A stretch of 64,000 bases of DNA from NCBI GenBank assembly GCA_005656395.1, contig SRSI01000048.1:682001-746000 (forward strand), written 5' to 3'. Shown here in pieces: positions 57,711 through 64,000 of this stretch (its first letter is position 1; the number at the start of each line of letters is the position of its first letter). The DNA is from Strongyloides papillosus. Its lineage: Eukaryota; Nematoda; Chromadorea; Rhabditida; Strongyloididae. The notes below the pieces were generated by a model that worked only from the letters and a program-made list of their open reading frames with translations, had not been told where the DNA came from and searched no databases. Position numbers and translations under genes: made by a program.

Positions 57711-60700
57711 ATGCGTCTAAGGAACAATAAAGTAGTTGAAATGGATCCAAACGTCATAAATCTCCGTTTACCCTCAACAAGGACAAATAGTCAGAAAGGT
57801 CAGGAAAATGATGACAACAACAGTGTTTTCGCCCATGCTGACGGTGGTAATTCGCGTGATCATTCGCCAAGTCATCATTCGTCACGTAGTAATGATGGAA
57901 GGAGTAACGTTTCGGCTTATGCTAGTGGAAGAGAAGGGATGTTTAGCAACGAAGGTGTAGGAGGAGGCCCTACTGGACAACATCCGAATCCACAGTTGAA
58001 TGTAGGAGGAGGCCCTACGGATCGAGGAAGGAACACGTTACCAGTTGTAGGAGGAGGCCCTACGGATCAAAGAGTGAATGAGTTACCAGTGGTAGAAGGA
58101 GGCTCTACAGGTCAAAGGGTGAATGCGTTAGTAAATGTAGGAGGAGGCCCTACAGGACAGTTGATGAATCCGTTACCAAATGTAGAAAGAGGTTCTACAC
58201 GTTTGAATGATAATGTTAATGAGTTGAATAGAATGAATTATGTTAATCGTATGAATGTAAATGATGTTAATAGAGAGCAAGAGTTGACTGGTGCTAGAAG
58301 AATATCAGTTGTTGATGAAGTTGTAAACGTTGATGGGAACAATGGTTATAATGTTAGATATACAAATAGAGTTGCAAGTATTGGTTATTACAATCGTGGG
58401 ATGTCAGGATTAAGGATGACAAATGTTGAGAGGATTCCTGAAGTTAATGCACGTTCTTGTTTCTGGAACTCAGGAGGAGGCCCTGATGCTAATGGTAGAG
58501 AGAATGTAGGACACGTTGAAAAGAAGGAGTCAAAGTTCGGAAAGTACTATGATGGTTTTGACAGATATGATCCACCAGGTGGAGGAAGATCAGGTTATTC
58601 AAACAATGGAAGACAATCTCCAAACTCGTCTGGAAGAGATAGATACCGTTATAATCGAAAAGTTGATAAGAATAATCGTGATAACTCGTTGCTTCAACAG
58701 ATGATAAGTGGACTTGGTTTAGCAGTTAATTTGGACAAGTTTACGGGAGAAGATGAAGCATTCAGTGTTTGGTTGACAAGGTTTGAAGCGTTGTGTAGAG
58801 TGAGGAAAATTGGTCCAGAAGATAAGGCTGCAGTATTGATAATGCATTTAGCAAAGAATCCAGCTAGGGATATCGCTACTCGTATTGAGCTTCAATTGGA
58901 TTATTACAAGTTGGTAGACTACTTGAATGAAAACTATAAAGGTGCTATGAATGAAAATGCAGCTAGAGCTCGGTTGGACATGTTGACGATAAAGAAGCCT
59001 GAAGACATTAGAAAAGTTGGATCAGAGATTAGTACACTCGTTGATATAATCGAGAAGGATTCAAATTTGAAGGAACGTTTTAGAAAGAAGTTGTATAAGT
59101 TGGCAGATCTGGTTCCTGCTTCGATTAGAGGAACATTAAAATATGGAGGATGTTGCGATACATTTGAATTAGCAATGGTTGTAGCTGAGGACTTGTGGAG
59201 GATAAATGATGAAGTAAAAAGAACTCGTCCAGGAACAGTTGAAAAGGAGAGAAAGAATTCGAAAAGTGGAGATCGAGAATTTAATGACAGTTGTTTTAAA
59301 TGTGGAGTGAAAGGTCACAGAGCAAAAGAGTGTAAAAAGGAAAGCTCTTTACAAGTTTCAAGTGTGAACATTTCAAAGTTGAATAAGTTGTCAAGAGTGC
59401 CGATAATTCCAATGACAGTTGATGGAATTTCAATTCATGCGATGTTAGATACTGGAGCAAGTATTTCAGTAATGTCAAAGAAGTTGGGAGAAACGTTGAA
59501 AGTTCCAGTAGAGAAGAAAAAGATGTTAGCTGCTACTTTAGGTTCAGGAAAATGGATCGTTTACCGTGCAAAAGTATGCAATAAGTTGAAAATGGGAAAA
59601 GATGAAGAAGTTAAAGTTAAATGTTTTGTATCAGGTGAAGAGTTCAGAAATTATGATATGATCTTGGGAACAGATGTTTTAAGTAAAGTTAAGTTAACAG
59701 TGGATATGGAAAATGATAAAGTTGTAATTAATGATGAAGTTATAAAGTTGTGTATGAAAAATGAAGATAATGAGTTGATTGTAAATAGTGTATACAGTTT
59801 GATTTCACCAGAGGATAAGTCTTATAAAGAGGATATTGTAAAGGAGATGCCAAAAGTTGATCAAGGTAATGAAACTACAATGGGTTTACAAGTTTTAAAC
59901 GTGGACGAGGATTTAACGATTAAAGATAGGGAAAAGTTTGAACTTACAAAAGACTTAAAGGTATGCACAGGAGAGAGTGATGAAATTGAGAAACCCTCAG
60001 ATGATGAGAAGGAAAATGAACTTCCAAGGGGAGAAGTAGAAAAGGATGATATAGATAGAAACCTCGATTTAAATGTTGATAAGGCTTTACCGTCGTTGAA
60101 AAAGTTATATTTTAGTAATGACAGTTGTTTTGATAAAATTACTATAGAGGAACAGTTGAGAGATCCATGGATACGTGAAGTTTACAATGAAAAGAAGTTC
60201 GAAAACAGAAAAGTAGAGGTGTTGAATGGACAAATTATGATAGAAGATTTAACTGGTGAGGGATATGTGGTATTGATTCCAAAATTGCATGTTGGAAAGG
60301 TGTTAAATATCTCTCATAATTTGTCAGGTCATGATAATAGTTCAAAAGTGTACAGACGGTTGAAGAATAGTTGTTACTGGAAAGGGATGCTCGATGATAT
60401 AGTGCTTTATGTGAAACGTTGTAAAAAGTGTGGTCGAAGAAGCAATAAGTATGCTAAAGGCTGTTATGGAAGAAGTTGCAGAACTAGTTTGAATGTTAGG
60501 TTGGGAAAGCAGACAAATCCACTAGTTGACAAAGACGTGGCTAGATGGACTTCAACGAAAAATGCAGAGAAGGCTCCTGCAAAGGTAAAGGAGAATATGG
60601 TCAAGAAAAGAGGAAGTGCTTATGATAAAAGAAAGGTTGAAGAATATTCTACGTATGATAAGGAGAATATGGTTAAGAATGGAGGACATGCCAATGATAA

Positions 60701-60875
60701 AAGAAAAGTTGATGAGTATTCTATGTATGATAAAGGAAAACTAGTTGATATAAGAAGACCACCGTTTAGTAAATCTAAGAAAGTTGTTGTTGATCTTGGT
60801 TCAATGTTAACGTTTCTTAAAGGTACCAAAGGTAGAGGTTGTTTGGTACATAAATCAGATGTGAAAAGAGTATGA
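57711..60875 (+). CDS. Gag-protease-integrase-zinc polyprotein, copy 2 (1,054 aa)
   Basis: Residue-for-residue the same as copy 1: CCHC knuckle, DTGAS protease, acidic linker, HHCC zinc domain, and the same six hairpin repeats (from 57957) and two 72-nt repeats (from 60588). The absence of any difference over more than 3 kb means the duplication is extremely recent, maintained by gene conversion, or an assembly artefact. Confidence 0.9.
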   Translation: MRLRNNKVVEMDPNVINLRLPSTRTNSQKGQENDDNNSVFAHADGGNSRDHSPSHHSSRSNDGRSNVSAYASGREGMFSNEGVGGGPTGQHPNPQLNVGGGPTDRGRNTLPVVGGGPTDQRVNELPVVEGGSTGQRVNALVNVGGGPTGQLMNPLPNVERGSTRLNDNVNELNRMNYVNRMNVNDVNREQELTGARRISVVDEVVNVDGNNGYNVRYTNRVASIGYYNRGMSGLRMTNVERIPEVNARSCFWNSGGGPDANGRENVGHVEKKESKFGKYYDGFDRYDPPGGGRSGYSNNGRQSPNSSGRDRYRYNRKVDKNNRDNSLLQQMISGLGLAVNLDKFTGEDEAFSVWLTRFEALCRVRKIGPEDKAAVLIMHLAKNPARDIATRIELQLDYYKLVDYLNENYKGAMNENAARARLDMLTIKKPEDIRKVGSEISTLVDIIEKDSNLKERFRKKLYKLADLVPASIRGTLKYGGCCDTFELAMVVAEDLWRINDEVKRTRPGTVEKERKNSKSGDREFNDSCFKCGVKGHRAKECKKESSLQVSSVNISKLNKLSRVPIIPMTVDGISIHAMLDTGASISVMSKKLGETLKVPVEKKKMLAATLGSGKWIVYRAKVCNKLKMGKDEEVKVKCFVSGEEFRNYDMILGTDVLSKVKLTVDMENDKVVINDEVIKLCMKNEDNELIVNSVYSLISPEDKSYKEDIVKEMPKVDQGNETTMGLQVLNVDEDLTIKDREKFELTKDLKVCTGESDEIEKPSDDEKENELPRGEVEKDDIDRNLDLNVDKALPSLKKLYFSNDSCFDKITIEEQLRDPWIREVYNEKKFENRKVEVLNGQIMIEDLTGEGYVVLIPKLHVGKVLNISHNLSGHDNSSKVYRRLKNSCYWKGMLDDIVLYVKRCKKCGRRSNKYAKGCYGRSCRTSLNVRLGKQTNPLVDKDVARWTSTKNAEKAPAKVKENMVKKRGSAYDKRKVEEYSTYDKENMVKNGGHANDKRKVDEYSMYDKGKLVDIRRPPFSKSKKVVVDLGSMLTFLKGTKGRGCLVHKSDVKRV

Positions 60876-60920
60876 GTAAAGGTTAAAAATGTTCTCAAGA
60901 ATTTTCTTAAAGGAAGGTCG

Positions 60921-61425
60921 AGTAAAATATGACAGTTGGGAAACTGTTTGGAAAATTCGAGAACATTGTTTTTGTTATTATATAAGGTGGCGAGAGTCAT
61001 CAAATTATTCATTTTATTAACTTAGGTAATAGTAGTAGTCGTTTTTTTTATGTAATCAAAAGCTTATATGTATGATGTGTTATATTGTAATGTTATTAAT
61101 TATCTTAATTATATTGTAATGTATTTCTAATATATTGTATTTGTAGACCACTAGGGGTTTCATAGACGGTTGAGGGAGATCTCAGGAATTGTTAAGAGAT
61201 CGAAGGATAAGTATAAGTAAGTATAATTTTGTAATTTATAAATGTTATCCCTAGGTGGCCACTTTTTGTAATCTTATATTTGTGAGTGTGTTATTGTAAT
61301 AAAGTTTGGATAAATAAAAGTGAATAGTTGATAAAGTCTTCAATAATCAGTCGGAGATTCAGAGGGCATTGGGAATTGTCTGAAAAGGGGGACACCAAAA
61401 ACTATATCTTATAAATATATTTTCT
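60921..61425 (+). repeat. LTR 3, outer 3' LTR
   Basis: Same 505-bp sequence, followed by ATTC (61426-61429), which repeats the four bases before LTR 1. This fixes the right boundary of the array. Confidence 0.9.
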
Positions 61426-61429
61426 ATTC

Positions 61430-61829
61430 AAATAAATCTTTATTTAGAATTTTAAATGTGTATTGAGGAAGTAAAATTACGTTAACGAATCCAATTAACA
61501 AATACAGAAAAATGTAATTTCTACGTTACATTATCTTTTAGATCTACACCAAAATAGTTAACTCTTGACTGTATAATAAAAATAACTTATCCGTAAGTTA
61601 TAAAAAAATTAAGTATACAATACACTTTATTTACATATTTACATTTATATATACAATTATGAATACAATTAAAAAATTATTTGGAAAAAAATTTTAATAT
61701 ATTTTTACTATCAAAAAGTGGCCTGGATGATTACCAAATCGGTAACTCTTACTCAGTAAAAAGTGTTGTGGTCATCACTGGTAGAATCTATAATACATTT
61801 TCATATATTCATTTTTATATAGCTTAAAC
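61430..61829. other. A+T-rich gap after the tandem element
   Basis: No coding sequence apart from possible alternative terminal exons of the small gene upstream on the minus strand (acceptors near 61785-61795). Confidence 0.4.
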
Positions 61830-62132
61830 TTACATGAAGTATTTCATGTATGTCTCCGAAATTCGCTCCACCTTGTCGACGAGCGAACGTGTGATCTTAC
61901 AAGAACAAACCAAGTTATCCTCCAATCTTTCAAATCTACTAAATAACTCCAAAACACCACTAACTGTATCTGGTGTTTTTTCTCTTGGAGTACCAAGATC
62001 TAATTTCGGCCAATCTATGTGAATCTTTATAAGTTTTTCAGCTCTCTAAAAATAATATTTAGTTTAGAAAAATCAAAAACATACATCGTTATCTATATTA
62101 AGTATAACACCACTTTTAGTTACAGCATTCAT
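61830..62132 (-). CDS. Small two-exon gene, unknown, helical (87 residues)
   Basis: Exon 1 62085-62132 (MNAVTKSGVILNIDND) ends at GAT|GTATG. Exon 2 61830-62045 follows TATTTTTAG and stays open to a TAA at 61830. The product is a short protein with a Pro-containing middle (IDWPKLDLGTPREKTPD) and a helix with coiled-coil-like spacing (VSGVLELFSRFERLEDNL, ITRSLVDKVERISETYMKYF). The last codons ATG TAA overlap a GTAAGT donor, so a third small exon is possible; it would replace the end by a few residues. Base composition is clearly less A+T-rich than the surroundings, and a 62-codon frame on the plus strand is its shadow. The shape recalls small subunits of BLOC/BORC-type complexes, but no family was identified. 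Confidence 0.55.
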
Positions 62133-64000
62133 AACAAATCAGATAGACTTAACTTTAGAGCAGAACAGAAGAAAAATAAATTGAATGAATTTTTTCGTGA
62201 AAATTTGACTTAAATATTAATGACAATGATTACAATGACCATCTTATTTTAAATAGAAAAGAATTTGATAGATTTGTTATCATCTAACAGTTTATAGTCA
62301 TCAAATTGAAAGTAACTGACTGCCTTTGTTTGACACTATTTGTTTGTGGAGTTTGTACCTTTTTTTTTATAAGAAATGAATATAGTCATTGCAAACTGCC
62401 TGTAAGGTTCGCTCTTTTGCATCGCAATAAGCAAATCGAATTCATTCGTCGCTGTTTAACAATTGGCTATGTTTAGCAATAATTTTTTTATGTATCTTTT
62501 AGATAAAAGAAGTCAGAGTTTTTTTTTAATTTTAGAATAATGTATTAATTTAAAAATACTGTTTTTTTTATTAAATTTTGTGAGTCTATCAAAATTATTT
62601 TCTGGGAAATTCTTATATTACATTAAGAAATTAAAATCAAAAAATCAAATACTCTTCAAATTATTAGAAAATAGATTGTAACGCAAAAGTTGAAATGTAA
62701 TTAAGGATATTAAAGTTTCTTATTGAACGATTTTATATCAGTTAAATTGTTTAATAAAAAATCAGAAAAAGTTTTTCGGTGACAATTTCTTCTCTAAAAT
62801 ATGTTGGTGATAACAGAAAAAGTGATTTCGTTGTGCCATCTGTTGATCCCTATTAATATTAACCAAAGGAACAAATAGTTTTATGATTTTTAAGAAGAAA
62901 ATTAATAAAAAAATATCTATTTACATTAAGCTACAAAAAAAGAGTTTGTTAAAAAAATTACTGTGACATTTAATGAAACTTTTCAAAGTATAATATAAGA
63001 AAGTCTATTATGTTAGATCATGTCTGGGTAGACCTTAGATTTTACATGATATTGTAGTTTTCAAATCTTATAAAAGAAACAATAGTTTCAACAAAGGAGT
63101 TTATAAAGGAGATAAATAATCATTCAGACAATATGTGTATACAACCTTTTGATCACTTTCATGGAAGGGATACAATAATAACATTTAAGTTAAATGAGAT
63201 AAATGAGATACGTACATTAAAAGAATTTATAATAGCAACCGGGAAGGTTAACAAAAGATTCCATACACTCACAAATTATTGTATCGTTTTCCGTCCCATT
63301 TGATCATTTTGCTCTTTTTTGACTCATTTTACATTTTGGTCGATACAATTTTTAAAGTTCAATTTTTTTCTTAATTTATTTCACCGCTTAAAATTAAAAT
63401 GTCACCGAATTATTGTATATACAAATAATATAAAAATGTCAATAAATAAAATGATTTTAAATATATGGTAAATGGATTTACTTTTTGATAAATATGTTGA
63501 ATTAATATTTCATAAATATAACAAATTCACTTACATTTTTCAAATAAAAAATTTTATACTTTAAAAAATTAGTTAAAATGTTTTGAAACTTTCAATTTGG
63601 CAATAAAAAAAATATATCTATTACAGTTTCATTATAGAAATTAAATAACAAATATTTTTGAAACATTTTAAACACAATAAAACGTATCACTCTTATTTTT
63701 TTCTCTTTATGTAAGTAAAATTCAATCTTAAATATATTCAATTTCAATAAATACTCTTACTTATCAGGATTTTCATGTTTATAATATATTATATCAATGA
63801 TATGAATGATTTCCATATTATTTAAAATTAATTTCATTAATTACATTTACATAAAATGGGTGAATGCTTTTTAAAGTATTCTATTTTCTCTTTAAAAATA
63901 AAATGAAATCCAAGTGAGAGTAAAACCTTAAAGAATTAAATTTATCACAGATGAAATCAGAAAGTTTTAAATTTAATATATAGCAAAAAAATAATTTTAT
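62133..64000. other. A+T-rich DNA to the window end
   Basis: No gene recognised. A short inverted repeat (ATTGTATCG at 63278, CGATACAAT at 63341) is present, without further support for function. Confidence 0.5.

Larger units (their letters stand above)
53401..61425 (+). mobile_element. Tandem RT-less LTR element: three LTRs, two internal regions
   Basis: Structure is LTR (53401-53905), internal (53906-57160), LTR (57161-57665), internal (57666-60920), LTR (60921-61425), with a period of 3,760 bp. The copies read as identical: the two 1,054-residue translations are the same and the LTRs align throughout. The outer flanks carry ATTC at 53397-53400 and 61426-61429, so the whole array behaves as one insertion. 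Each internal region encodes only one ORF, with Gag, protease and integrase zinc domain. RT, RNase H and the integrase core are absent, so movement must rely on a related autonomous gypsy element. The array could arise from unequal recombination between LTRs or tandem integration. An assembly duplication is also possible and needs read evidence. Confidence 0.92.

Noticed and set aside
61834..62022. Plus-strand 62-codon frame
   Set aside because: Antisense shadow of the spliced minus-strand gene, which has matching splice sites and better protein character.
63278..63349. 9-bp inverted repeat in the terminal A+T-rich stretch
   Set aside because: Short arms, no flanking duplication, and no associated gene.
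1..64000. CRISPR arrays, bacterial-type operons, riboswitches or prophage
   Set aside because: The spliced nematode-type genes and absence of regularly spaced direct repeats outside gag rule these out.

Overview
The window looks like a nematode nuclear genome, most likely a Strongyloides-type clade IV worm. The evidence is very high A+T, few and tiny introns (about 40-60 bp, GT...AG), AG acceptors a few bases before many ATGs as expected for spliced-leader trans-splicing, and nematode-type genes (SKP1/skr, SCOC/unc-69, USP46, UBE2K). The species cannot be named from the sequence alone.

Layout. 1-16.3 kb is a transposon graveyard. It holds a decayed Ty3/gypsy element interrupted by a solo LTR, a 153-bp-period tandem repeat, an orphan 170-codon ORF, a duplicated decayed membrane (envelope-like) protein gene, a broken CACTA/DUF4218-type transposase, a Helitron fragment, an internally deleted gypsy element and another solo LTR. 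16.7-25.9 kb carries a TRPA-like channel without ankyrin repeats, a five-exon neuropeptide-type GPCR and a BTB protein, separated by long A+T-rich gaps. 27.5-50.4 kb is the conserved gene core: TM2D2-like and SKP1 (divergent pair), a MADF/BESS factor, DDRGK1, an OCIA protein, SCOC, ZNF622/REI1, PRC1/ASE1 (with a frameshift), a FAM98-like protein, gankyrin, SEC20, COX17, UBE2K, USP46 and a CCCH zinc-finger protein. Gankyrin, SEC20 and COX17 are packed head to tail with acceptors at each start and may form an operon with UBE2K.

51.3-52.1 kb holds a TAMM41 pseudogene with two in-frame stops. 53.4-61.4 kb is the most striking region: a tandem LTR-internal-LTR-internal-LTR array of an apparently very young element. 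Its single 1,054-residue ORF has Gag, a CCHC knuckle, an aspartic protease and an integrase HHCC zinc domain, but no reverse transcriptase, RNase H or integrase catalytic core. Its gag contains six 45-nt repeats, each with a 17-nt hairpin whose stem bases change in compensating pairs; a seventh hairpin has the same loop and a different stem. A small spliced gene (87 codons, minus strand) follows at 61.8-62.1 kb; the rest is featureless A+T-rich DNA.

Most single-copy genes are housekeeping: proteasome and ubiquitin (gankyrin, UBE2K, USP46, SKP1), UFMylation (DDRGK1), cytochrome oxidase assembly (COX17), ER retrieval (SEC20), 60S biogenesis (ZNF622) and the cytokinetic spindle (PRC1). Splice boundaries were worked out by hand from GT/AG sites, reading phase and family similarity.
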